Below are positions 7,372 through 14,406 of a stretch of DNA of 16,796 nt, piece after piece (the stretch's first letter is position 1; the number at the start of each line of letters is the position of its first letter). Location of the stretch: assembly GCA_043764895.1 (NCBI GenBank), contig JAYUJY010000207.1:1-16796 (forward strand), in the 5' to 3' direction. Source of the stretch: JAAFJU01 sp043764895. Its GTDB lineage: Bacteria; Cyanobacteriota; Cyanobacteriia; Leptolyngbyales; Leptolyngbyaceae. The translations under genes and the position numbers were made by a program. The notes beneath the pieces were generated by a model. The model saw only the letters and a program-made list of their open reading frames with translations, was not told the origin of the DNA and did no database searches.

Positions 7372-8244
7372 ATGTATTTATCCGCTTGTATTACAACCCG
7401 AAATCGAGTTCAAGAGCTTGAGAAATGTCTTGAAGCGATCTGGAATTCTGAAGTGAAACCTTATTCAGTGATTGTCTCAGATGACTCTTCTGATGTTACT
7501 ATTCAACAAAAAAATCAGAATATAGTTAGTCGATATCCAGGGACTAACTATATTAAAGGACCTCAGAATGGTGTCTGTGGAAACCGAAATAACGCAGTCA
7601 ATATGGTTCAACATTCTGAATATGTGGTATTCGTAGATGATGACATCTGTATACCCAAAGATTTCATCGGCAATGCCTTATCACATTATCAAAGGATGTC
7701 GCCTGCACAACAGAAGAGAACCATTATCTCAGGAACATGTTACGACGAAAGTGGTGGAGAGTTAGTTTCAACGAAGCTTACCTTTAGAGGCCATTTTCAA
7801 ATCGTAGATAAGCCAGAAAATGTAGTGGTAAATTCTGCTGTTTTCCCACGGGCATTCTTTTCTGAAGAGCAATGGGATGAAAACATATTTTTCGGCTATG
7901 AAGATGCTGAGTTATGCCTTAGGCTAAAAAAGAGAGGCTATGAGATTCAATACTGTCAGGACTTACGTGTATTGCACAATTGTCCTGGAAAAGGCACATT
8001 GTACACTCCTAAAATTGGAGATCTTACAGACTATGAAATTTATATCGAAGCGGCTCGCCTCTATATTGGAATTAAGCGATACAAATCCATTTTTCCTAAT
8101 CCTTTAAAGTTGGCACTATTTATGGGCATTTACTTTCCACACATGATTATTTTTCTCTTACGTAAGAATGCACTTACTGCACTTCCACTTATTCTTTCAA
8201 GATCTAAGTTTGAATACGCCTGGAGTCAGAGAGGTGTTCTCTAA
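7372..8244 (+). CDS. GT2 family glycosyltransferase
   Basis: A 290-residue GT-A enzyme. It opens with CITTRNRVQELEKCL, has VIVSDDSSD (Asp37-Asp38), and VFVDDDICIP (87-96) carries the metal-binding aspartates 89-91. GYEDAELCLRLKKRGY (175-190) holds the ED motif with the putative base Asp178, followed by RVLHN. This pattern is closer to rhamnosyl/galactosyl-type GT2 enzymes than to the GT2s at 5300 and 8349. A hydrophobic patch near 245-261 (LALFMGIYFPHMIIFLL) may anchor it to the membrane. The ATG at 7372 lacks a strong ribosome site. Of the whole window this gene is among the most AT-rich by eye. It lies between the FkbM gene and a third GT2. The sugar specificity is unknown. Confidence 0.94.
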   Translation: MYLSACITTRNRVQELEKCLEAIWNSEVKPYSVIVSDDSSDVTIQQKNQNIVSRYPGTNYIKGPQNGVCGNRNNAVNMVQHSEYVVFVDDDICIPKDFIGNALSHYQRMSPAQQKRTIISGTCYDESGGELVSTKLTFRGHFQIVDKPENVVVNSAVFPRAFFSEEQWDENIFFGYEDAELCLRLKKRGYEIQYCQDLRVLHNCPGKGTLYTPKIGDLTDYEIYIEAARLYIGIKRYKSIFPNPLKLALFMGIYFPHMIIFLLRKNALTALPLILSRSKFEYAWSQRGVL

Positions 8245-8348
8245 AACTTTTCGATTCCATCGTTAAACTAGCATTCTCGGTTATCTAAAAGATGGTCAAG
8301 GAATTTCCTAAGTTTAGTGTTTTATGCCCCCTTACTCCCTCTCTTCAG

Positions 8349-9323
8349 ATGAACCCCCTCGTCAGTGTCATTATTCCAACCTATAACTATGCTCGCTACA
8401 TCTGTGATGCGATCGATAGCGTCCTAAATTCATCTTTTCCTAATGATCAGATTGAAATCATCATTGTCGATGATGGATCTTCTGATAACACGGGTGAAGT
8501 GATTCAGAAGTATAGCGATCGAATTACCTATCTCTATCAAGAAAATTCAGGTAAAGCTCACGCGACCCAAGTTGCGATCGACCTGACGACTGGAAAATAT
8601 ATTTTTAATCTAGATGCTGATGACTGGTTTTTGCCGGAAAAGATCCAGACGGTGGTGGATATTTTTGAAGCTGATCTTGAAATTACCCATGTCGGGCATC
8701 CAGCAACCTATTTTAATGTCGATAAAAATGAAGAGTCACTAGAGCATATCCCGGCTGAGTTCCTTGGGAAAAAGATTCATGGAAAAGAACTCCTATCTGA
8801 TTTTTATCGAAAAGGTGTCTCAGGGGGTGCGGGATCGACTTTTGCCGCACGGGCAGAGGCGTTGAAAAAGCATCGCATTCCCCAGGAAGTGGATATGTAT
8901 ATTGATGAATATATGTTTCTCGCTGCGGTGAATGAAGGGTACTCGTTCTTCGTAACAAAGCCGCTTTCTGTATGGCGGATTCATGGTAAGAACTTTACCT
9001 ATGGTGATCCGGCTGTATATTTGAAAAAAGTTAAGCGGAACTTGAACAGTATTAAAGCAGTCCTTAGAAACTTACCAACATTGGGCATTCATCAAGATAT
9101 TCAATATATCTATCAGGTGAAGACCTTAAGCGTTGAGTTGGCTTTTAAGGAACAAAGTCAAGAGAAGAAGCTGATTGATGTTATGTCGCTTTGGTCTTCA
9201 GTTTTGAGTGGATTTAGTACGTTTGGGTTAGAAGTTTTTTCGATCGCGAAACAGTATTATGTTTTTAACCGATCGTTGCCAACACCACTCATTATGACCC
9301 TAAGAAAATATCGCCGCGCTTAA
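8349..9323 (+). CDS. GT2 family glycosyltransferase
   Basis: A 324-residue GT-A enzyme. The start at 8349 gives MNPLVSVIIPTYNYARYI, the normal beginning of the fold; an ATG at 8292 would add 19 residues without family features. IIIVDDGSSDNTG (Asp41-Asp42) binds nucleotide, and FNLDADDWF (86-94) gives the DxD metal site (Asp89, Asp91). Later blocks are GAGSTFAARAEAL and VWRIHGKNFTYG (from about 208), which parallel the GT2 at 5300 and suggest a shared subfamily. The 104-base stretch before the start holds no convincing promoter. GCGATCG seven-mers reappear at the beginning of this gene after being absent through the preceding AT-rich block. Cytoplasmic; acceptor unknown. Confidence 0.92.
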   Translation: MNPLVSVIIPTYNYARYICDAIDSVLNSSFPNDQIEIIIVDDGSSDNTGEVIQKYSDRITYLYQENSGKAHATQVAIDLTTGKYIFNLDADDWFLPEKIQTVVDIFEADLEITHVGHPATYFNVDKNEESLEHIPAEFLGKKIHGKELLSDFYRKGVSGGAGSTFAARAEALKKHRIPQEVDMYIDEYMFLAAVNEGYSFFVTKPLSVWRIHGKNFTYGDPAVYLKKVKRNLNSIKAVLRNLPTLGIHQDIQYIYQVKTLSVELAFKEQSQEKKLIDVMSLWSSVLSGFSTFGLEVFSIAKQYYVFNRSLPTPLIMTLRKYRRA

Positions 9324-9356
9324 TTGATCTCGTACCCCCCTATCTGGATTTCTATC

Positions 9357-10517
9357 ATGAAAATTTGTATTGTAAGTCGAAATATTATTCGGGGTGACGG
9401 CCAAGGTCGTGCCAACTACGAAATTGTGAAAGAAGCCGTGCGCCGAGGTCATCATGTCACCATCTTCTCAGATGGTCTAGAGCTAGACCTTCAGCAGGAT
9501 CCTGGGGTGACTTGGGTTCCGGCAGCAGCCGATAAAGTTCCTAGTGCGTTCCTGCATCAACTCGTCTTCGGACAACGCAGTGCGGCATGGCTTAAGAAGC
9601 ATCGTCATGAGTTTGATTTAGTCCAGTCCTATGGTGCAGTGACTCAAGCCCCGTCTAATATTAATACAGTTCAGTTTGTCCATAGTGCTTGGCTCCGATC
9701 GCCTGCCCACACGCTTCACACCAGCCGTAATGTTGCTTATGGAACGTATCAATGGGTCTACGGCAAGCTGAACTCTTACTGGGAAAAGCAAGCCTTTAAA
9801 AACACAGACTTAGTGATCGCCGTTTCTGAAAAGATTCGTCAGGATTTGATGGATATTGGAGTTCCGCGATCGCGCACTGAAGTGATTCACAATGGTGTGG
9901 ATGTAGATGAGTTTATGCCGGGTCATTTAGACCGCAAGCAGTGGGGATTGCCAGAAGGGGTTCCGTTAGCGCTATTTGCTGGCGATATTCGTACAAGCCG
10001 GAAAAATTTAGATTCAGTGTTGAAAGCATTGAAAAATGTTCCAGATTTACATCTAGCGGTCTTAGGCGGACTAGAGGGAAGCCCTTATCCTGCGATGGCG
10101 GATGAGTTAAAACTGAACGATCGGGTTCATTTCTTAGGGTTTCGTAAAGATGTCTCCAAGGTGATGCGCGCGGTAGATTTCTTTGTGTTTCCGTCGCGTT
10201 ATGAAGCTTGTACGCTAGTGTTGATGGAAGCGATGTCATCGGGGTTGCCTGTCATTACCGCAAGCTCGGCGGGCGGGGCAGAGCTGGTGAGTGAAGATTG
10301 TGGTTTTGTCCTAGCTGATTCTGAAGATTTGGAAAAGTTAGCAGAACACTTGCAGACCCTCGCGCAGAACCCCGAACAACGAGTTGCCATGGGGAAAGCC
10401 TCTCGCCATCTGGCAGAGCAACATCTCTGGGTCAGTAAAGCACAACTTTATATTGATCTCTTTGAGAAGTTCATCGCAGAGAGGTCCGGTCAACGTCAGC
10501 CTGCGGTTGTGAATTAA
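9357..10517 (+). CDS. GT4 family glycosyltransferase
   Basis: A 386-residue GT-B enzyme. The ATG at 9357 starts at the first strand (MKICIVSRN); a TTG at 9324 would add 11 residues lacking motifs. The N-terminal half includes GDGQGRANYEIVKEAVRRGHH, with its Gly-rich acceptor loop, and VIAVSEKIRQDL. It is linked through VIHNGVDVDEFMPG to the donor half, which has LFAGDIRTSRKNLDSVLKAL and VHFLGFRKDVSKVMRAVDFFVFPS. The retaining E-x7-E site is YEACTLVLMEAMSSG with Glu283 and Glu291, so the active site looks complete. It starts 33 bases after the preceding GT2 stop, consistent with co-transcription. Such enzymes use UDP- or GDP-sugars on the cytoplasmic face; the particular sugar cannot be read from the sequence. 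Confidence 0.95.
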   Translation: MKICIVSRNIIRGDGQGRANYEIVKEAVRRGHHVTIFSDGLELDLQQDPGVTWVPAAADKVPSAFLHQLVFGQRSAAWLKKHRHEFDLVQSYGAVTQAPSNINTVQFVHSAWLRSPAHTLHTSRNVAYGTYQWVYGKLNSYWEKQAFKNTDLVIAVSEKIRQDLMDIGVPRSRTEVIHNGVDVDEFMPGHLDRKQWGLPEGVPLALFAGDIRTSRKNLDSVLKALKNVPDLHLAVLGGLEGSPYPAMADELKLNDRVHFLGFRKDVSKVMRAVDFFVFPSRYEACTLVLMEAMSSGLPVITASSAGGAELVSEDCGFVLADSEDLEKLAEHLQTLAQNPEQRVAMGKASRHLAEQHLWVSKAQLYIDLFEKFIAERSGQRQPAVVN

Positions 10518-10531
10518 GAACCTTACGATCG

Positions 10532-10556
10532 CCCTCACCCCTTGATCAAAGGGGAA
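10532..10556. repeat. Intergenic hairpin CCCCTT-loop-AAGGGG
   Basis: CCCCTT (10538-10543) pairs with AAGGGG (10549-10554) around a five-base loop, a six-base-pair stem in the gap between two GT genes. With the adjoining CCCT (10532-10535) and AA, the layout parallels the element at 2134-2179 (CCCT, CCCCT, spacer, GGGGAA). No T-tract follows, so it is unlikely to be an intrinsic terminator. A TTG that could be read as an upstream start for the next gene lies inside this stem. Confidence 0.4.
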
Positions 10557-10598
10557 CTCAAACCAGAACACGACCTTTCTACCCTCTGTGCGACTCCA

Positions 10599-11552
10599 AT
10601 GTTGTCAATCACTGTCCTTATTCCCACTTACCGCCGCACGATCGATCTCGTACGATGTTTAGATGCTTTAAAACAGCAAAACCGTTTGCCGAATGAAGTA
10701 CTCCTCACCGTTCGAGATATTGATGAAGAGACTTGGAGCTTTCTGAAGTCCTATGACCCGACGCCGCTGAATCTCAAGGTGATCGAGGTGAACGTTCCCG
10801 GCGTGATCGCAGCGATGAATGCCGCGCTGGCTCAATTCACCAGCGATGTGATTGCAAGTACAGATGATGATGCTGCCCCGCATCCCGATTGGCTCGTTCG
10901 GATGGAAGAATGGTTTCTGTCCGATCGCAAGATTGGAGGCGTGGGCGGTCGGGATTGGCAGTATGTAGGCGATAAGATTAAGGAACCTGGGGAACGGGAG
11001 GTCGTGGGGAAAGTCCAATGGTTTGGGCGAGTGATTGGGAATCATCACTTGGGTGTGGGAGAAGCGCGTGAAGTCGATGTGCTCAAGGGCGTAAACATGG
11101 CGTATCGTCGAGAGGCGATCGGGAATCTCACCTTTGATGAACGGCTTCAGGGGACGGGCGCACAAGTCCATTTTGAATTAGCATTTACCTTGCAACTGCG
11201 ACGGAAGGGCTGGAAATTAATTTATGATCCGAAGGTTGCGGTCGATCACTATCCAGCACAACGATTTGATCAAGATGGACGCGATCAGTTTAATCCGGCT
11301 GCACAATGCAATACCGTTCATAATGAAACACTAGCGCTATTAGATTATTTACCGATCATCCAACAGCCGATTTTCATTCTTTGGTCTCTCTTCGTGGGGA
11401 CCAGTGGGGCGATGGGGCTGGTGCAGTGGCTACGGTTCTTGCCAAACAAGGGATCGATCGCGACTCAAAATCTTCTTGCCAGTTCTCGCGGTCGATATGA
11501 AGGATGGCAGACTTGGAAAACCTTGAAGGTCCAAATAGGAGCATCTAAATGA
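10599..11552 (+). CDS. GT2 family glycosyltransferase with C-terminal membrane segment
   Basis: A 317-residue enzyme. The ATG at 10599 begins MLSITVLIPTYRRTIDLVRCL; an in-frame TTG at 10542 lies in a hairpin and is rejected as start. IASTDDDAAPHPDWL (86-100) carries the metal-binding Asp89-91. LKGVNMAYRREAI is the acceptor-side block. Where many GT2 enzymes show a GxEDxxL motif, this protein has a diverged HFELAFTLQLRRKGW, so its catalytic base may sit elsewhere or be Glu in that segment. A hydrophobic stretch at about 257-280 (PIFILWSLFVG and following residues) likely anchors it in the membrane. It overlaps the polymerase gene by four bases (ATGA), so the two are probably translated together; the sugar it adds may be near the end of the repeat unit (inference). 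Confidence 0.93.
   Translation: MLSITVLIPTYRRTIDLVRCLDALKQQNRLPNEVLLTVRDIDEETWSFLKSYDPTPLNLKVIEVNVPGVIAAMNAALAQFTSDVIASTDDDAAPHPDWLVRMEEWFLSDRKIGGVGGRDWQYVGDKIKEPGEREVVGKVQWFGRVIGNHHLGVGEAREVDVLKGVNMAYRREAIGNLTFDERLQGTGAQVHFELAFTLQLRRKGWKLIYDPKVAVDHYPAQRFDQDGRDQFNPAAQCNTVHNETLALLDYLPIIQQPIFILWSLFVGTSGAMGLVQWLRFLPNKGSIATQNLLASSRGRYEGWQTWKTLKVQIGASK
11537..11541 (+). promoter_or_regulatory. Ribosome binding site AGGAG for the polymerase gene
   Basis: AGGAG lies seven bases before the ATG at 11549, within the last codons of the preceding GT2. It is one of the strongest Shine-Dalgarno matches in the window and supports translation from the ATGA overlap. Confidence 0.6.
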
Positions 11553-12991
11553 ATGACTCAATGACCTTTATGGAAGAATCTCCCCTCGTGCAAGCCGATC
11601 GCCAAAACTCTGGTATTGCATGGGCGATGATCGCAGGGTATGTCTTGCTGACGGCTTTAGCGATCGCTGGAGGTGCAGGCAAAATCCTAAACGTAGTGTT
11701 TCCCTTATTGTCACTTTTAATCGCACTCTTTCTCTATTTCAAAGCGCCCGTAATGTTCTTAGGATTTGGATGGTGGATGTGGTTTCTAGCACCGTTTGTC
11801 CGACGACTTGCAGACTTTCGGAGTGGTTACACTGATCCAAGTCCCATTTTACTTGCACCCTATCTCGTGGGTATGGTTGCCATTATTACTTTACTGAAAC
11901 ATGCCCCAAGGGTGATGAAAGAGGGAGGCATGATTTTCATACTTCCGATCGCTGCTATTGCCTACGGCTTTCTACTAGGCTTACTGAATCGAGCACCACT
12001 ACCCGTGATTCGAGAATTGTTTGATTGGTTGGTTCCACTCCTTATGGGCTTTCATCTCTTTGTCCACTGGCAAGAGTTTCCTGTGTTTTACAAAAACTTC
12101 CAACGTACCTTCATGTGGGGAGTTTTTGTGACGGGTGCTTATGGGATCTTCCAGTTTGTCACCGGACCAGCGTGGGATGTATTTTGGCTTGTGGAGACTG
12201 GGATGACTGCCGCAAATGGGTATTCCGATCGAGAGTTAGGTGCATTTGCGATTCGGACATTTAGCACGATGCAGTCGGCTGAACCCTTTTCGGCATTTAT
12301 GGCGGCAGGATTGCTGATGCTGCTAACCAGTAAAGGTGCCCTTTATCTCCCTGCAACGGTGGTAGGCTATTTATCGTTCTTGTTGTCGATGGCACGATCG
12401 GGTTGGGTTGGCTGGTTTGCGGGTCTGATCACATTAATGGGTTTCATTAAGCAACAATATCAAATTCGTTTGATTGTGACACTTTTAGCCATCACGATGT
12501 TGGTTATCCCCGTTGTGACGATGGAGCCATTTGCGAATGACATCACAGCTCGGGTTCAGACCCTAGGTAATGTGGAAGAAGACAATAGTGCAACTGGAAG
12601 AAAAGAAGCTTTTCAGAATGACTTCATTCCTGCCCTGAAGAATCCGATTGGTGAAGGGATTGGTGGTGGCGCACGGGATAACACCATGATCGCAATTTTC
12701 TATGCATTGGGCTGGATGGGTACTGCACTTTATCTCACGGGGCTGTTTCAAGCGGTTTCGCAGGTGTTCAAACCTTCGCGTGAAATTGATAGTGCAGTGT
12801 CGAGTAATATTCGTGCAGTGATGATGACAGCTCTGATTCGTCTTCCCGTGAATGCCTCCCTGTTTGGAGTCAGTGGTGCGCTTCTTTGGGAATTTGCCGG
12901 ACTGGGGATGGCAGCGCGGAAGTACTATGCATATCAGAAAGATGAGGAGGAAAGATATCAAATTTTGATGATGAATGAACTCTTGCTGTAG
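11549..12991 (+). CDS. Wzy / O-antigen ligase-like polysaccharide polymerase
   Basis: A 480-residue, very hydrophobic protein with about 12 predicted membrane helices, spread from residue 23 to about 450. The family joins lipid-linked repeat units on the outer face of the inner membrane (polymerase) or moves glycan to another acceptor (ligase). LLSMARSGWVGWFAGL (278-293) matches the conserved Wzy_C/ligase segment with its key Arg283. A second block, GEGIGGGARDNTMIAIFYALGWMG, lies after a loop of roughly 55 residues near 330-385 and resembles the family's large periplasmic loop and the helix following it. RELGAFAIRTFSTMQSAEPFSAF corresponds to the conserved Arg-containing segment before it. 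The gene is coupled to the preceding GT2 by ATGA with a good ribosome site. Given the co-polymerase upstream, a polymerase role is preferred over ligase, though sequence alone cannot separate the two. Confidence 0.88.
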   Translation: MNDSMTFMEESPLVQADRQNSGIAWAMIAGYVLLTALAIAGGAGKILNVVFPLLSLLIALFLYFKAPVMFLGFGWWMWFLAPFVRRLADFRSGYTDPSPILLAPYLVGMVAIITLLKHAPRVMKEGGMIFILPIAAIAYGFLLGLLNRAPLPVIRELFDWLVPLLMGFHLFVHWQEFPVFYKNFQRTFMWGVFVTGAYGIFQFVTGPAWDVFWLVETGMTAANGYSDRELGAFAIRTFSTMQSAEPFSAFMAAGLLMLLTSKGALYLPATVVGYLSFLLSMARSGWVGWFAGLITLMGFIKQQYQIRLIVTLLAITMLVIPVVTMEPFANDITARVQTLGNVEEDNSATGRKEAFQNDFIPALKNPIGEGIGGGARDNTMIAIFYALGWMGTALYLTGLFQAVSQVFKPSREIDSAVSSNIRAVMMTALIRLPVNASLFGVSGALLWEFAGLGMAARKYYAYQKDEEERYQILMMNELLL

Positions 12992-13001
12992 CTTTTATAG
13001 A

Positions 13002-13029
13002 TTGTGAATGCGATCGTAAGCTATATACT
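13002..13029 (+). promoter_or_regulatory. Possible sigma70-type promoter before the GT4 group
   Basis: TTGTGA (13002-13007, four of six bases of TTGACA) and TATACT (13024-13029, five of six of TATAAT) are 16 bases apart in the 113-base gap between the polymerase gene and the next GT4. Transcription would start near 13036, giving a leader of about 70 bases. Such matches arise by chance in AT-rich DNA, so this is only a candidate. Confidence 0.3.
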
Positions 13030-13085
13030 GAACTGAATCTCCAACTCGACTCGACTCCTATTGAAATTTAACTATTCTTTAGCCC

Positions 13086-13093
13086 TACAGGAA
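13086..13093 (+). promoter_or_regulatory. TACAGGAA leader motif before the GT4 gene
   Basis: TACAGGAA is followed by exactly 11 bases and the ATG at 13105. The same octamer with the same 11-base spacing occurs at 4097-4104 before the GT-B gene at 4116. AGGA could act as a ribosome site, although the spacing is longer than usual. Confidence 0.35.
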
Positions 13094-13104
13094 TTGTAAT
13101 CCAA

Positions 13105-14403
13105 ATGACTTCTCAATCTAACCTCCGTCGAATTGCATGGCTTGGCCCCACAGGTGAGGGTGGCGGCGTCCCGTCATTAGGAACCTTCCTCTTGAATGGT
13201 GTCTTGAAGCAAGGCGTTGAGATTGACTTCTATACCGCATTTGAACATGAGATTCCCGATCGCTTGCGTCAATACAAAAACTTTAATGTGATTTCAGTGC
13301 CGTCGCAGTGGGATTGGGGCAAATGGTATAGCAAAAATGCTTTTACCGCATTCTTGTCCAATAGCATTGCTCGAACTCGTGCCTACAGTAAGCTGAGCGA
13401 GCTAGTGGTAGCGAACCATGCCGCAAATGCGTACGACTTCATCTTTCAACTCTCTCAGACGGAGTTGTTTAATCTTGGGAAGAATCTCGATCGACTACCG
13501 CCGATTATTGTCTATCCCTGCGTTCATGCAGCCGGAGAGCTGTACTGGCATCGCAAAGAGAGTGGCTATGCGCTGCAAGTAGAAAGCTGGTGGATGCACT
13601 ATACGATTCGGGCAGTATTGTCTTATCGCGCTTGGGTCCAGAAGCGTGAAGTCAAAAAGCCAACCTTGATTATCGGCATGAGCCAACGGTTTAATAATCT
13701 GACCTCTGCGGACTACGATATTGATCCCCAACGTCAAGCGGTCTTGCACAACCCCATTTGGTTACAGGATCCTGAAGATACAAAGCGTGCGGATCAGTTG
13801 GCCCAAGACCGCGACGTGATCAAGTTGCTCTTTGTGGCACGGATTAGCGTTCGTAAGGGTGTCGAATATGTTATCGAACTGACTAAACGTCTTGATGATC
13901 TCGCAGGTGAAATCGAGATTGAGGTGATCGGCGATCGATCGCAATGGTCGAACTATCTGCCGCACCTAAAGGATCTGAATCCTCGCATTGCTAAGTACCT
14001 CGGCGGAATGCGGCAATCACAGCTTAAGGAAGCCTATGACAATGCGGATGCCTTACTCTTGCCGAGTCTGTATGAACCCGGTGGCATTGTTATCGGTGAG
14101 GCGCTTAGCCATGGATTATGCATTGTGGTGAGTGATGCGATCGGCTCGGCGGAAGTCGTAGAAGGTCCAGCCCATCGGGAGTTCCCAGCGGGGGATATGG
14201 ATGCCTTTGAATCGGAAGTGCGGAAAGTGATTCACGATCTCAAGACCCAACGTCAATCCCTGCGAGAAGCGGCCCGAGAACAGTGCGCACAGCAGTTTGA
14301 TCCCGACAAAATTGCTAGTGACTTAATCACGTTGCTGAATCAAGTTCCTGGAGACGCTTCTCCCCTGACACGCTCCAAAGCCTCGTTATCTTACGTGAGT
14401 TAA
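13105..14403 (+). CDS. GT4 family glycosyltransferase
   Basis: A 432-residue GT-B enzyme, slightly longer than its neighbours. The N-terminal Gly-rich acceptor loop is LGPTGEGGGVPSLGTFLLNG. The middle region has an unusual aromatic-rich acceptor segment (PSQWDWGKWYSKNAF). The donor half begins with KLLFVARISVRKGVEYVIEL (from about 241, Arg246 and the Arg250-Lys251 pair near the phosphate site). It has the retaining site YEPGGIVIGEALSHG with Glu324 and Glu332. The final 25 residues (rich in Ser and Thr) are likely flexible. The gene follows a 113-base gap with a possible promoter and is three bases from the next GT4, so it may head a separate transcription unit. It is presumably a retaining sugar transferase acting on the lipid-linked repeat unit; the donor is unknown. 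Confidence 0.95.
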   Translation: MTSQSNLRRIAWLGPTGEGGGVPSLGTFLLNGVLKQGVEIDFYTAFEHEIPDRLRQYKNFNVISVPSQWDWGKWYSKNAFTAFLSNSIARTRAYSKLSELVVANHAANAYDFIFQLSQTELFNLGKNLDRLPPIIVYPCVHAAGELYWHRKESGYALQVESWWMHYTIRAVLSYRAWVQKREVKKPTLIIGMSQRFNNLTSADYDIDPQRQAVLHNPIWLQDPEDTKRADQLAQDRDVIKLLFVARISVRKGVEYVIELTKRLDDLAGEIEIEVIGDRSQWSNYLPHLKDLNPRIAKYLGGMRQSQLKEAYDNADALLLPSLYEPGGIVIGEALSHGLCIVVSDAIGSAEVVEGPAHREFPAGDMDAFESEVRKVIHDLKTQRQSLREAAREQCAQQFDPDKIASDLITLLNQVPGDASPLTRSKASLSYVS

Positions 14404-14406
14404 AGC

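Noticed and set aside
8292..8348. ATG start extending the GT2 at 8349 by 19 residues
   Set aside because: The added segment lacks family features; MNPLVSVIIPTYN at 8349 is the standard start.
9324..9356. TTG start extending the GT4 protein at 9357 by 11 residues
   Set aside because: No motif in the added residues and no ribosome site; the ATG at 9357 begins at the first strand of the fold.
10668..11171. Long antisense open frame opposite the GT2 gene at 10599
   Set aside because: Its composition is that of a reversed GT2 coding frame, it has no recognisable motif and no ribosome site; it is a shadow of the real gene.
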